A stretch of 64,000 nucleotides of DNA from Ruminococcus flavefaciens (GCF_900119075.1 NZ_FPIP01000001.1:62001-126000); one strand, 5' to 3'; positions 25,703 through 35,495 are shown, numbered from the stretch's first letter. Notes: generated by a model from the sequence alone, not told the origin. Translations and numbers: made by a program.

Positions 25703-27625
25703 TTATGCGTAGCGGAGAAGCTTCTTTTTGCGCTTTACATCGTACATCTTCTGGTCAGCCTCTGTTACGAAGCGGAAAATATCCTCTCCCTTTTTCGGAG
25801 CAGCTATGACGTAGCCCGTACTTGCGCTGAGAATAAATGGATTAAAGCCTGTATCATTGACTTTGTTGATGTTCTCCTGTATGGTTTTTGTCAGCTTTTT
25901 TGCCATATCCTCGGTATAATCAGCGCCGAATACTATAAACTCGTCGCCGCCGAATCGGCAGAATATCTCGCCGCCCTGACAGGAGTCCACAAGCACGTCC
26001 GCAATGCTGCATATAGCCTTGTCGCCTGTGCTGTGACCGTAGGTGTCGTTAATGACCTTAAGTCCGTCAAGGTCGATGAACATGAGCATGATATCGCGGT
26101 GCTTTTCCGCGCAGTCCCTGTAGATGTCCTCAGTTGCCTGCATGAAGCCGTTTCGGTTGAATATGCCCGAGAACGTATCCATGGTATAGAGGCTGCCGAG
26201 GCGTTTTACTGCGTATTCAAGGCACATGAGCTTTCTGATGTTCTCAAGTGAGTTTGAAATATTTATACAGAATGTCTCGAACATTATATTCTGAAGGGGC
26301 AGGCGAGTGCTCCTGATGACCATGTAGCCGAGACAGCGCTCTCCGAAATGCAGGGGATTTATGAAGTAAAGCTTGCCGTCTTTGCCGCTGTCGGCGACAG
26401 GCGGTAAGATGTCCTGTGAACGTATACGGCAGCATTCGTGGAATTCGCCGTTATTGTACGCTATCGGGACTATCACGTAGTCGGTATATGCCATTGGTAC
26501 GGCTCTGCGCTGCTTATGCCTGCTTGTTGAGCGGTCGACGTCATTCTCCGAATCCCAGTTCTCGCAGAGACAGAAGTAGAACTCGTCGGGGTGTATCTCA
26601 ACGGCGATACGCTTCAAGGAAGCTATATAGTCGTCGAAATTGCTGCAAGCAAGAAGCTGTGTTGACATTTTGTTCAGCACTGACATATAAGTCTGTATGC
26701 TCTCGAAATTGGAGAAATTGCGGTAATTGAGCTCCTTGAGCTTGCTGACGTCCGAAAGGGCGTTGTGTCCGCAGCCGCAGCTCTCCGTGAATCTCGTGGA
26801 CATATTCAGTATGACATTTCTTTCCTGAGCAATGCCGTTTAAATGGTTGTACAGCATCTGGCAGGCGAGCTCGCCTGACTGCTCCAGCGGTCTCTCAACG
26901 GAGGTGAGCTCCATCTGGTAATTATGGCTGTTGTATGTGTTATCAAAGCCTGTTACCGCCACGTCCTCGGGAACTCTAAGTCCGTGTGACATGAGCGTAG
27001 TTATGGCAGAAGCCGCCATTACGTCGTTTGCGCAGATGATAGCTTCGGGAAGCTCAGGCAGCTCCTCGAGGAACTGCTCAACGGCAGCCTTGCCCGAGGG
27101 AGCGCGGAAGTCTCCGTAGGCAATAGCCTTATCTGCTATCTCAAGACCGTTCTCTTCCAGAACAGTGCGGAATGCGGCAAGTCTGTCGGAGCTTTCGGGA
27201 TTGTCGGTAGGTCCCGAGATATAGGCGAATTTTTTGTAATGATGTACGTCTATCATATGCTCGGTGATGACGCGCATGGCGTCATTGTTGTCGATACCGA
27301 TATGATAGAAGTCTTCAAGGTCGTTGTCGATGCTTACGGCAGGTATGTCTGCTATAGCAATGCGTTCGAGTATATCGTTTACGACGACCTGATGTGAAAG
27401 TGTGTTGGTCAGCAGTATAGCTCCGTTAAAATCGGAGAAATCAGGGAGATTGAACACGTTGAACTCTCCCATGTCGTGACGCGGATTATCCATGTCGCCG
27501 CTGAATGAGGTGAAAACAGAGACGTTAAGACCGTATTTTTCAGCACCTGTTGATATACCGCTGATGATAGCGCTCTGGTAGCTCTGTCCGATTTCTTCAA
27601 TAATGACCGCTATCTTATAGCTCAA
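25703..27625 (-). CDS. Periplasmic-binding-protein-like sensor fused to a diguanylate cyclase
   Basis: About 640 residues. The first 280 are a LacI-type sugar-binding fold without the DNA-binding helix-turn-helix: YKIAVIIEEIGQSYQSAIIS, HYKKFAYISGP and PEDVAVTGFDNT. A linker region of about 190 residues follows. Last comes a GGDEF domain (DTFSGIFNRNGFMQ, HSTGDKAICSIADVL, CRFGGDEFIVFG near residue 560). There is no signal peptide or membrane segment, so it should sense a sugar-like ligand inside the cell and make cyclic di-GMP. The start is probably the TTG at 27625, eight bases after AAGGGGG; the TTG two codons earlier is too close. Confidence 0.85.
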   Translation of the reverse strand: MSYKIAVIIEEIGQSYQSAIISGISTGAEKYGLNVSVFTSFSGDMDNPRHDMGEFNVFNLPDFSDFNGAILLTNTLSHQVVVNDILERIAIADIPAVSIDNDLEDFYHIGIDNNDAMRVITEHMIDVHHYKKFAYISGPTDNPESSDRLAAFRTVLEENGLEIADKAIAYGDFRAPSGKAAVEQFLEELPELPEAIICANDVMAASAITTLMSHGLRVPEDVAVTGFDNTYNSHNYQMELTSVERPLEQSGELACQMLYNHLNGIAQERNVILNMSTRFTESCGCGHNALSDVSKLKELNYRNFSNFESIQTYMSVLNKMSTQLLACSNFDDYIASLKRIAVEIHPDEFYFCLCENWDSENDVDRSTSRHKQRRAVPMAYTDYVIVPIAYNNGEFHECCRIRSQDILPPVADSGKDGKLYFINPLHFGERCLGYMVIRSTRLPLQNIMFETFCINISNSLENIRKLMCLEYAVKRLGSLYTMDTFSGIFNRNGFMQATEDIYRDCAEKHRDIMLMFIDLDGLKVINDTYGHSTGDKAICSIADVLVDSCQGGEIFCRFGGDEFIVFGADYTEDMAKKLTKTIQENINKVNDTGFNPFILSASTGYVIAAPKKGEDIFRFVTEADQKMYDVKRKKKLLRYA

Positions 27626-27840
27626 TGACAATACCCCCTTTTGATTTTTTGTTCTACGAATGAATGGTTTCTCTTTTTATAAATGCGGAATATAGCATAT
27701 AACTATTTTACTACAAATTATATAAAAAATCAATAGATTTTTATTATAATTTTTATTGGATATATTCACGCTTTATTAATATTCGTCAGGATATCGTTAA
27801 ATCGAAGTTAAATATTATTACCATTGAAGTCGAAAAGACG

Positions 27841-27859
27841 AAAAATCTTCGGGATTTTT
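27841..27859. other. Stem-loop in the gap before ppa
   Basis: AAAAATC-TTCG-GGATTTTT forms a short stem with a stable UUCG-type loop. The rest of 27626-27897 is AT-rich with no gene. It could act as a weak terminator between the divergent transcription units. Confidence 0.35.
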
Positions 27860-27897
27860 GGATAATTTATCAGATTTGCCGAAATTGAATGGTCATA

Positions 27898-27925
27898 TTG
27901 ACAAATCACAAAAAAATGGTATACT
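27898..27925 (+). promoter_or_regulatory. SigA promoter of the ppa-prs region
   Basis: TTGACA (27898-27903), a 16-base spacer and TATACT (27920-27925). It lies about 20 bases before the small upstream frame at 27946. Confidence 0.72.
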
Positions 27926-27945
27926 AATTAGTAGGGGATAACGTC

Positions 27946-28023
27946 ATGTTTAATGGCTTTATCAAATCATTTCCGTTACTGTGCCCGATGCACGGACGGA
28001 CCGCCGCGGAGGAAATCCTATGA
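27946..28023 (+). CDS. 25-residue upstream peptide coupled to ppa
   Basis: ATG 27946 starts a frame [20 protein letters not shown]... that stops at TGA 28021-28023. It overlaps the ppa start in an ATGA. AGGGGA lies seven bases before its ATG. The position just after the promoter and the exact overlap suggest a translated leader that couples ribosomes onto ppa. The peptide itself matches nothing I know. It may be chance. Confidence 0.4.
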   Translation: MFNGFIKSFPLLCPMHGRTAAEEIL

Positions 28024-28550
28024 ATATTTGGCATAAGATCAGTCCAAAAAGAATAAGTCCCGATGATTTCATCGCTGTTATCGAGATCGGCAAGGGAAGC
28101 AAGATCAAGTATGAGCTTGACAAGGAGACAGGTCTCATAATAATGGACCGTATCCTTTATACTTCCACACACTATCCCGCTAACTACGGATTTATCCCGA
28201 GAACCTTCTCTGACGACAACGATCCGCTGGACGTTCTCGTGCTCTGCTCGGAAAAGCTCATGCCGCTTACGCTGGTAAGATGCTATCCTATCGGAGTTAT
28301 CAGAATGCTTGACAACGGTCATCACGATGAGAAGATCATCGCTATACCCTTCGACGATCCGAATTACAATATGTACAAGGATATCGAGGAGCTTCCAAAG
28401 CACGTTTTTGATGAAATGACACACTTTTTCACAGTTTACAAGGAACTTGAAAACAAAACAACAGCCGTTAACGAGGTCGATCATGCGGATATTGCAAAAC
28501 AGATCATCGCCGAGGATATCGAGCGATATATCGAGAATTTCTGCAAGTGA
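28020..28550 (+). CDS. ppa: Inorganic pyrophosphatase, family I
   Basis: A 176-residue enzyme that splits pyrophosphate to phosphate. Family I features: [13 protein letters not shown] (substrate-binding lysines and Glu), [12 protein letters not shown], and the metal-binding [11 protein letters not shown] (about residues 65-75). The start is ATG 28020 with GGAGGAAAT upstream. The open frame before it runs through the upstream peptide region and is not used. The PRPP synthetase gene follows 65 bases later. Confidence 0.93.
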   Translation: MNIWHKISPKRISPDDFIAVIEIGKGSKIKYELDKETGLIIMDRILYTSTHYPANYGFIPRTFSDDNDPLDVLVLCSEKLMPLTLVRCYPIGVIRMLDNGHHDEKIIAIPFDDPNYNMYKDIEELPKHVFDEMTHFFTVYKELENKTTAVNEVDHADIAKQIIAEDIERYIENFCK

Positions 28551-28621
28551 GCAATGCTCTGACCGAAAGTGACTAAAAAGCGAAAGGAGTATCCTGCGCA
28601 TCTGCGCGGGAAAAAGTGTTT

Positions 28622-29767
28622 ATGACAGCTTCAAGTGAAATTTTATTCGGCAGCGATTCAAATGTCGCACCTATCGGCATTATCGCTATGAACAGCGTTA
28701 CCGAGCTCGGTAAGAAGATCGACGATTATCTCGTTGACTGGGCAGGCAAGGGCGGTATCAACGTTGATTCCTTCCTCGTTGAGAGCGAATGCCCCCGTTT
28801 TTCTTCGGGCGACGGCAAAGGTCTTATCAAGTCCACTATCCGCGGAAAGGACCTCTTCATCATAGTTGATGTCGGAAACTACAGCATAAAGTACGACTAC
28901 TTCGGAATGCAGAACGCTATGTCCCCTGACGACCATTTCCAGGACCTCAAGAGAATAATTCAGGCTGCAAGCGGCAAGGCTCACCGTATAACTGTCATCA
29001 TGCCTACTCTTTACGGCGGACGTCAGCACAGAAGAAGCTATCGGGAGTCACTTGACTGTGCCTGCGCACTTCAGGAACTGGAGGCTATGGGCGTTTCAAA
29101 CATCGTTACCTTTGACGCTCACGATCCGAGAGTTCAGAACGCTATCCCGCTCATGGGCTTTGATAACGTTATGCCTACTTATCAGGTACTTAAAGCTATG
29201 CTCAAGGACGTCAAGGATATAAGCTTCAGCAAGGACAAGTTCATGGTAGTAAGCCCCGACGAGGGAGCTCTCAACAGAAATATGTACTATGCTTCTGTTC
29301 TCGGTGTTGAAATGGGTATGTTCTACAAGAGAAGAGACTACTCAACTATCGTAAACGGCCGCAATCCTATCGTTGCTCACGAATATCTCGGAAATCCCGT
29401 TGAGGGCAAGGATATCTTCGTTTCAGACGATATCATCTCATCAGGCGAGTCTATGCTGGACGTTGCTTCTGCTCTTAAAGAAAAGAAGGCAGGAAGATTC
29501 TTCGCTTACGCTACTTACGCTATCTTCACAAACGGTCTTGAAAAGTTCGACAAGGCTTATGAGGACGGCATAATCGACGGTGTATTCGGTACAAACCTCA
29601 CATACAGAACACCTGAGCTCCTCAGCAGACCTTGGTTCCACGAGGTAGACGTTTCAAAGTACATCGCATACTTCATTGAAGCTATCAATCACGACGTTTC
29701 TATCAGCAAGATCATCGATCCTCACATAAAGATCGACAATCTGCTCAAGAAGTACGGCATGAAGTAA
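28622..29767 (+). CDS. prs: Ribose-phosphate pyrophosphokinase (PRPP synthetase)
   Basis: About 381 residues, longer than the usual 310-320, as in several clostridial forms with N-terminal additions. TLYGGRQHRRSYRESLDCAC is the catalytic region, FDAHDPRVQNAIP the ATP/metal site and VSDDIISSGESMLDVASAL the PRPP-binding loop. It makes PRPP for nucleotide, NAD, His and Trp synthesis. The start region is odd: AAAGGAG lies about 30 bases before the ATG with a CCTGCGC/GCGCGGG hairpin between. The hairpin may bring the ribosome site close, or GGGA acts instead. Confidence 0.9.
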   Translation: MTASSEILFGSDSNVAPIGIIAMNSVTELGKKIDDYLVDWAGKGGINVDSFLVESECPRFSSGDGKGLIKSTIRGKDLFIIVDVGNYSIKYDYFGMQNAMSPDDHFQDLKRIIQAASGKAHRITVIMPTLYGGRQHRRSYRESLDCACALQELEAMGVSNIVTFDAHDPRVQNAIPLMGFDNVMPTYQVLKAMLKDVKDISFSKDKFMVVSPDEGALNRNMYYASVLGVEMGMFYKRRDYSTIVNGRNPIVAHEYLGNPVEGKDIFVSDDIISSGESMLDVASALKEKKAGRFFAYATYAIFTNGLEKFDKAYEDGIIDGVFGTNLTYRTPELLSRPWFHEVDVSKYIAYFIEAINHDVSISKIIDPHIKIDNLLKKYGMK

Positions 29768-29773
29768 TATAAC

Positions 29774-29809
29774 AAGGGACACTGTCAACAAACGGTGTCC
29801 TTTTCTTTT
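29774..29809 (+). terminator. Intrinsic terminator after prs
   Basis: GGGACAC and GGTGTCC form the stem around TGTCAACAAAC, followed by TTTTCTTTT. Confidence 0.82.
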
Positions 29810-29851
29810 GTGAAATTTGTGTGAAACCATTGTTAATTTCCTACAACGCGA

Positions 29852-29880
29852 TTGACTTTTATTCGTCAAAGTGCTATAAT
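29852..29880 (+). promoter_or_regulatory. SigA promoter of the fused ABC transporter gene
   Basis: TTGACT (29852-29857), a 17-base spacer and TATAAT (29875-29880) form an almost consensus promoter. It shows that coding cannot begin at 29852. Confidence 0.82.
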
Positions 29881-29944
29881 CAAAAGTGGAAAATTTAATA
29901 TGCATATAGGATTAAAGGTAAAAATATTTACAGGAGGGGATCCA

Positions 29945-32944
29945 GTGCTACAGCTTAAAGACATAGTTAAAAAGTACGGCAGCGGAGAGAACATCGTAAC
30001 GGCTCTTGACGGAGTGAGCGTTACCTTCCGCGAAAGTGAATTTGTGGCTATCCTCGGTCATTCGGGCTGCGGTAAGACCACGCTTCTCAACATCATCGGA
30101 GGTCTCGACCATTATACTTCGGGAGACCTCATAATCAACGGTACTTCCACCAAAGAGTATAAGGACAGGGACTGGGACGCTTACAGAAACCATTCTATCG
30201 GCTTCATTTTCCAGAGCTACAACCTTATCCCGCACCAGACAGTATTATCCAACGTTGAGCTTGCTCTTACTATCTCGGGCGTGTCAAAGTCCGAGCGCCG
30301 CAAGCGTGCCAAGGAGGCTCTTGAAAAGGTAGGTCTGGGAGACCAGCTTCACAAGAAGCCCAACCAGATGTCTGGCGGTCAGATGCAGCGTGTGGCTATT
30401 GCCCGTGCGCTTATAAACGATCCTGATATACTCCTTGCCGACGAGCCTACAGGCGCTCTCGACTCGGAGACTTCCATTCAGGTAATGGAGCTTCTTAAGG
30501 AGATAGCCAAGGATAAGCTGGTCATAATGGTAACTCATAACCCTGAGCTTGCTGACCAGTATGCTACACGTATCATCAAGATAAAGGACGGAAAGCTCAC
30601 AGGGGACAGCGCTCCCTTTGACGGCGCAAAGTCCAAAAAGGACAAGAAGAAAAAGGAAAAGGCTGGTACAAAAGCGAAGACTGAGAAGAAAAAGAAGGTC
30701 TCAATGTCATTTGGTACGGCTGTTTCGCTTTCTCTCAATAACCTGCTCACCAAAAAGGGAAGAACTATACTCACAGCATTTGCAGGCTCTATCGGTATCA
30801 TTGGTATCGCCCTGATACTTTCCCTTGCGACTGGTATCAACGAGTACATCGACAACGTGCAGGAGGAGACTCTTTCCTCTTATCCGCTGGAGATAATGCG
30901 TGAAAACACCGATACCTCGGGTATGCTCAATGCGCTGATGAAAAATCAGGAGGAGTACGAGAGCCGTGAGTTCAAGGAGGACACGATCTACGCAAATACT
31001 CAGGTATACGATATGTTCAACTCCTTCAATGCCTCTGCAAAGCAGATAAACAACATGAAGGACTTCAAGACCTTCCTCGACAGCGACAGCGTTATCAAGG
31101 AAAAGTCCACGGCTATAGGCTACAGATACGACGTTAAAATGCCTGTGTTCACCGAGTCTCCCTCGGGCGATATCATAAAGGTGGACTTCATGGATATGTA
31201 CAGCAAGGCTATGGGCATGAGCGACTCCGACATGATGGCGGCTACCATGAACAATCCTATGGCGGATATGGAAATGCAGGCTTTCGGACTCAATGTCATG
31301 GAGGAAATGCTGGCAGGGGAGAACGGCGAGCCTGTAAGCAATATCGTCAAGGAGCAGTATGAGGTGGTAAACGGCAGATGGCCTGAGAATTACGACGAGG
31401 CTGTAGTTGTTCTCACCAGAAACAACGAGCTCCCCGATATCATAGTTTACGCTATGGGACTCAAGGATCAGGAGGGCTTCAGCGAAAAGCTGAAGGCTGT
31501 AATGAGCAATCAGGAGATAAAGGACTACGGAAAGACAGAGTGGAGCCTTGACGAGATAACAGGGAAGAAGTTCAAGATGATTCTGCCCTGCGAGTACTAT
31601 CAGAAGAACCCCGCAGGAAAGGGATACAATGATATCTCGGCAACTCAGACAGGACTTGATTATCTCTTTGATTCGGGCGATATCGGTACAGATATCAAGA
31701 TAGTCGGCTTTATCCGTCCTACAGAGGACGTAAAGGTGCCTATGCTCAAGGGCTATGTGTGCTACACAAGCGCCCTTACCGATTATGTTATTGAAAAGAC
31801 CAAGAACAGCGATATAGTAAAGTCCCAGACAGAGGACAAGGAGAACGATGTGCTGACAGGTACAAAGTTCATGACAGATGACTATGTTGCTCCTACAGCC
31901 AAGGAAAAGGCTGACACGGCAAAGGAGTTTATCAAGAGCGCTGACGCCGATACAAAGGCTGACATTTACAGACTTGTTGCCGAACAGCCCGATCCTGCAC
32001 AGGCAGACGCTCAGGTGCAGGCGGCTATGAAGGACTTTGACCGAAACCAGTTCATTAGCCAGATAACAGAGATGTATTCCGCAGAGCTGGGAGTTGACGC
32101 TTCGCAGATTACCTCATTCGTTGCGCAGATGAGCGACGAGGAAGTAAAGAACTACGCGGAAGAAGCTATCCGTGCTCAGATAGCAGAGCAGTACGCAAAG
32201 GCTGTTCAGGAACAGCTTGGCTCACTGCCGAATGCGGAGCTGGCAAAAATGCTTGATTCCGCAACGATAAGCGATGAGGTATACGGACTTATCTTCGATA
32301 AGTATACTCCCGAGGAGATATCGGACTCCACATATGATGACAACCTCAAAACGCTGGGCGTTGCTGACGAGACCGATCCGTCGCTGATACGTATTTACGT
32401 CAAGAGCTTCGAGGACAAGGACGACATCGCAGACGCTATCACGCGATACAATGACGGTACCTCAAAGGAGCAGGACGTTATCCACTATACAGATATGGTT
32501 GCACTTCTCATGTCCTCTATCACAGGCATTATAAGCGGTATATCCTACCTGCTCATTGCATTTGTAGGTATCTCGCTGGTGGTTTCATCAATTATGATAG
32601 GTATCATCACCTATATCTCGGTTCTTGAAAGAACACGAGAGATAGGTATCCTCAGAGCTATCGGTGCTTCAAAGCACAATGTAAGGACTGTTTTCAACGC
32701 AGAGACGCTTCTTGTAGGTCTTGCGGCAGGTCTTATGGGTATCGGAGTATCGGTGCTCCTGACTATACCGATAAACAGCATAATCCACAGCGTGACCAGC
32801 CTCGATACGCTTCGCGCTCATGTTCCTGTAAAGGGAGCGATAGTGCTTATCATCATAAGCATGGTGCTCACTCTTATTTCGGGACTTATCCCGTCGGGCG
32901 TTGCGGCAAGAAAGGATCCTGTGGAGGCTCTCAGAACGGAATAA
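29945..32944 (+). CDS. Fused ABC transporter ATPase/FtsX-like permease (MacB type)
   Basis: A 999-residue protein. The ATPase domain comes first: Walker A GHSGCGKTT, signature SGGQMQRVAIARAL, Walker B DILLADEPTGALD. A Lys-rich linker follows (about residues 225-250). Membrane segment 1 is GSIGIIGIALILSLATG near 285. An extracellular domain of about 560 residues precedes three C-terminal membrane segments with the FtsX permease domain (RTREIGILRAIGASKHNV). GGAGGGG before GTG 29945 and the promoter at 29852 fix the start. MacB-type pumps use this layout for non-importing tasks such as lipoprotein or peptide extraction; the substrate here is unknown. Confidence 0.9.
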   Translation: MLQLKDIVKKYGSGENIVTALDGVSVTFRESEFVAILGHSGCGKTTLLNIIGGLDHYTSGDLIINGTSTKEYKDRDWDAYRNHSIGFIFQSYNLIPHQTVLSNVELALTISGVSKSERRKRAKEALEKVGLGDQLHKKPNQMSGGQMQRVAIARALINDPDILLADEPTGALDSETSIQVMELLKEIAKDKLVIMVTHNPELADQYATRIIKIKDGKLTGDSAPFDGAKSKKDKKKKEKAGTKAKTEKKKKVSMSFGTAVSLSLNNLLTKKGRTILTAFAGSIGIIGIALILSLATGINEYIDNVQEETLSSYPLEIMRENTDTSGMLNALMKNQEEYESREFKEDTIYANTQVYDMFNSFNASAKQINNMKDFKTFLDSDSVIKEKSTAIGYRYDVKMPVFTESPSGDIIKVDFMDMYSKAMGMSDSDMMAATMNNPMADMEMQAFGLNVMEEMLAGENGEPVSNIVKEQYEVVNGRWPENYDEAVVVLTRNNELPDIIVYAMGLKDQEGFSEKLKAVMSNQEIKDYGKTEWSLDEITGKKFKMILPCEYYQKNPAGKGYNDISATQTGLDYLFDSGDIGTDIKIVGFIRPTEDVKVPMLKGYVCYTSALTDYVIEKTKNSDIVKSQTEDKENDVLTGTKFMTDDYVAPTAKEKADTAKEFIKSADADTKADIYRLVAEQPDPAQADAQVQAAMKDFDRNQFISQITEMYSAELGVDASQITSFVAQMSDEEVKNYAEEAIRAQIAEQYAKAVQEQLGSLPNAELAKMLDSATISDEVYGLIFDKYTPEEISDSTYDDNLKTLGVADETDPSLIRIYVKSFEDKDDIADAITRYNDGTSKEQDVIHYTDMVALLMSSITGIISGISYLLIAFVGISLVVSSIMIGIITYISVLERTREIGILRAIGASKHNVRTVFNAETLLVGLAAGLMGIGVSVLLTIPINSIIHSVTSLDTLRAHVPVKGAIVLIIISMVLTLISGLIPSGVAARKDPVEALRTE

Positions 32945-32963
32945 GCTATACTATTATAAATAT

Positions 32964-33005
32964 AAGCCATTTGAGCTTTTGAAGCTCAAATGGCTTTTCT
33001 TTTTG
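32964..33005 (+). terminator. Strong intrinsic terminator
   Basis: AAGCCATTTGAGC pairs with GCTCAAATGGCTT, then TTCTTTTT. It ends transcription of the ABC transporter gene before the convergent xylanase gene. Confidence 0.9.
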
Positions 33006-33059
33006 CACAAAAAGAAAGACAGCGCATAAAGCGCTGTCCTTCATATGTCAACTATATCA

Positions 33060-35495
33060 TTATTTGAATGCGTATCTCATGAATGTGTAGAGATGAGGCT
33101 TTACAGAGCCTGCGTCGTGTCCGCCGTTAGGGATAGACTGGTAAACGTGGTCAACGCCGTTTCTTGTAAGGATATCGCTGTACTGCTTCGGGAATGTTCC
33201 TACGACGCCGTCGTTTGTGCCGCCTGTTATCATAAATACATTAGGCTCAGGTCCAACGTCTCTGAACTTCATTTCGCTCTCCTGCATACAGCCTGGGTGC
33301 TCCATGAACATATCCTTGCCTGGGGTGATACCAGGTGCAGGGCAAGCTCCGCCAACGTAAGCGAAGAGGTCGGGGCGCATAAGACCGATGTAGATAGCTT
33401 CACGTCCGCCCATTGAGAAGCCTGTGATAGCACGGTTCTCTCTGCCTGTCTTAACGGGGTAGTTAGCCTCGATGAATGGGATAAGGCTGTCTGAGATATC
33501 ATAGAGGAAGTTATCGTAAGCTGCGCATACTTCCTGATTGATTCCGAAGCCGCCGCCGCCATTGCCGTTCTTGCTGGTGTACTGGCTCGGGAGAACGATT
33601 ATCATTTCCTCTGCCTTGCCGTTTGCGGTAAGACCTGCAAGAAGCTCCTGAACGCCCATGCCGCTTACCATGCTTCCCTCGTTTCCGCCGATACCGTGGA
33701 GAACGTACATAACAGGGTACTGCTTGCTTGCGCTGTAGTTAGGTGGTAGGATAACGTTGCAGCTCTTCTGACCGCCTGTGAACTTGCAGTTGTATGTCTT
33801 CTTCTCGACCTTGCAGCCGCCGCTCTTTTCGTTTCCACCGGGAACTGAAGTAGGCATATCCTTGCGGATATCTGCGTTGAGGTTCTTGCCTGAGCTTGAA
33901 GAAGATGAAGAAGTAGTTGTGGTAACTATCTTCTCGGTAGTTGTTGTTATCGGCTTGGTTGTGGTAGTTGTTACAGGATCGGGGAACGACTTCTCCATAC
34001 CGAGTATAAACTTCTGGAGAAGCAGGAGGTCTGCAACATTTACGGTGCCGTCGCCGTTTACGTCAGCATTTTCGGGAGTCGAGCCGCTGCCTGACATCAT
34101 CTTGAGAATGCCTCTTCTGAGAGGAGTAAGGTCGAATGAGTTGATAACGCCGTCGCCGTTGATATCGCCTCTGATACCCTTATTTGATGTTGTTGGGACT
34201 GTTGTTGTCTCGTCGGATGGAACGCTTGTAGTATGGCTTCCGACATCTTCAAGAGGAGATGTGTTCTTGATGCCGCCGAAAGCGTTGTCGATATAGAAAT
34301 CCGTAAGGCTGTCGGGAGCTTCAACATAGAGAATAAGGTCTGAAGCGCCTGACGGGATAGTGAACGATGTATTGGAAAGGTCTACCCATTCGCCCTTTGG
34401 AGCTGTGAACTCTGCAACCTTATCGTAATTGGCTGTGCCGCTTGCGTCGTTATACTGGAGAGTGAGCTTCATAGCTGTTGAGGACTCGCCGTCCTGCTTT
34501 ACAAGTGTGCCAAAGCTGTATGTTTCGCCTGCGGTGAAAGCGCTTGAGTCGAGTGTGAGCTGTGCACCGTGCCAGTTGTCGCCGCGTCCTGATACCAGTA
34601 TGCCCTTTGAACCGTTGAAGCCGTCAGAGCTTGTTACCTTAGCTCCTGTTCCGCGGGCTGACCAGTCGCCTGCGCCGCTCTCGAATTTTTCCTTGAAGTA
34701 ATAGCCGTTTGCGTCAGGCTCTGCCTTGACAACGGGCTGAGTTACGGGCTCGCTTGTGGGCTCGGGTATACTGCCGTCGAATGAGATAGCTTTAACGTTA
34801 GCGTTTCCGCTTGATCTGTAGCCCTCGATGTTGAGGGATACCTCGTAGAGAGTACCGCTCATATCCAGACCAGCCTTTGACCATGCGTCAAAGTGCTTGG
34901 ATACGCTGATAGTACCCTTCATATAGTTGGTGGTATTATTCTGTGAACCGCTCTTCTGACGGACGCTCCAGTACTGAGGGAATGTAGCCGTGCCGTCCAG
35001 AGATGGCTGATTATAGCGCATTGTTTTGCGGATATCGTAGGTATTGCCGTTCAGGGTAACTGTACCCTTGTTTTCACCGTCATTTCCGGGTGGACGCCAG
35101 TCGCCCCAGCCTTCGACGATGTAGTATTCCATGAGAGGGTTCCTCGTCCAGCCGTATACGCACATATAAGAGTTGCCCTTGGGGGTGTACTCTACGTCGT
35201 AGGAGAGGGTAATGTCTCCGAAAGCCTTGTAGTTCTTTTTCTGGCTGTCGTAGTTCTTGCCCATACGTGCGAGGAAGTTTTCAATGTTGCTCCATGAGCA
35301 GGTGAAAGAGCCTGCCTTAGGCGTCATTGATACCTGTCCCTGACCGTTCTGGTTCCACATTTCGTAATCGAAACCGCCGATATTGCCTCTCTGCTGGGCG
35401 TCGGCTGCGTTCACGGAAGGAACGGCAGGCAGGCTTGCAGCCACCATTAACGCTGTAACGGCACTGCTGATGAATTGTTTAACTGTTTTTTTCAC
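33060..35495 (-). CDS. Cellulosomal xylanase/esterase: GH11 - CBM22 - dockerin - CE1
   Basis: An 811-residue secreted protein. A signal peptide ends near VNA-AD (residue 30). A GH11 xylanase occupies about 37-240, with the nucleophile Glu in PLMEYYIVEGWG (near 123) and acid/base Glu in IEGYRSSG (near 224). A CBM22-like module (about 263-409) and a dockerin (about 443-503; GDINGDGVINSFD and ADVNGDGTVNVAD) follow. After a Thr/Ser linker, the CE1 esterase (about 560-811) has Ser in GFSMGG near 694. It would cut xylan and remove feruloyl or acetyl groups. AAAGGAG fits GTG 35495 (MKKTVKQF); the in-frame GTG at 35504 overlaps that site. Confidence 0.92.
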   Translation of the reverse strand: MKKTVKQFISSAVTALMVAASLPAVPSVNAADAQQRGNIGGFDYEMWNQNGQGQVSMTPKAGSFTCSWSNIENFLARMGKNYDSQKKNYKAFGDITLSYDVEYTPKGNSYMCVYGWTRNPLMEYYIVEGWGDWRPPGNDGENKGTVTLNGNTYDIRKTMRYNQPSLDGTATFPQYWSVRQKSGSQNNTTNYMKGTISVSKHFDAWSKAGLDMSGTLYEVSLNIEGYRSSGNANVKAISFDGSIPEPTSEPVTQPVVKAEPDANGYYFKEKFESGAGDWSARGTGAKVTSSDGFNGSKGILVSGRGDNWHGAQLTLDSSAFTAGETYSFGTLVKQDGESSTAMKLTLQYNDASGTANYDKVAEFTAPKGEWVDLSNTSFTIPSGASDLILYVEAPDSLTDFYIDNAFGGIKNTSPLEDVGSHTTSVPSDETTTVPTTSNKGIRGDINGDGVINSFDLTPLRRGILKMMSGSGSTPENADVNGDGTVNVADLLLLQKFILGMEKSFPDPVTTTTTKPITTTTEKIVTTTTSSSSSSSGKNLNADIRKDMPTSVPGGNEKSGGCKVEKKTYNCKFTGGQKSCNVILPPNYSASKQYPVMYVLHGIGGNEGSMVSGMGVQELLAGLTANGKAEEMIIVLPSQYTSKNGNGGGGFGINQEVCAAYDNFLYDISDSLIPFIEANYPVKTGRENRAITGFSMGGREAIYIGLMRPDLFAYVGGACPAPGITPGKDMFMEHPGCMQESEMKFRDVGPEPNVFMITGGTNDGVVGTFPKQYSDILTRNGVDHVYQSIPNGGHDAGSVKPHLYTFMRYAFK

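Noticed and set aside
29852-29944. Longer start of the fused ABC transporter
   Set aside because: The extension begins in the -35 box of a near-consensus promoter; GTG 29945 has a strong ribosome site and the normal ATPase start.
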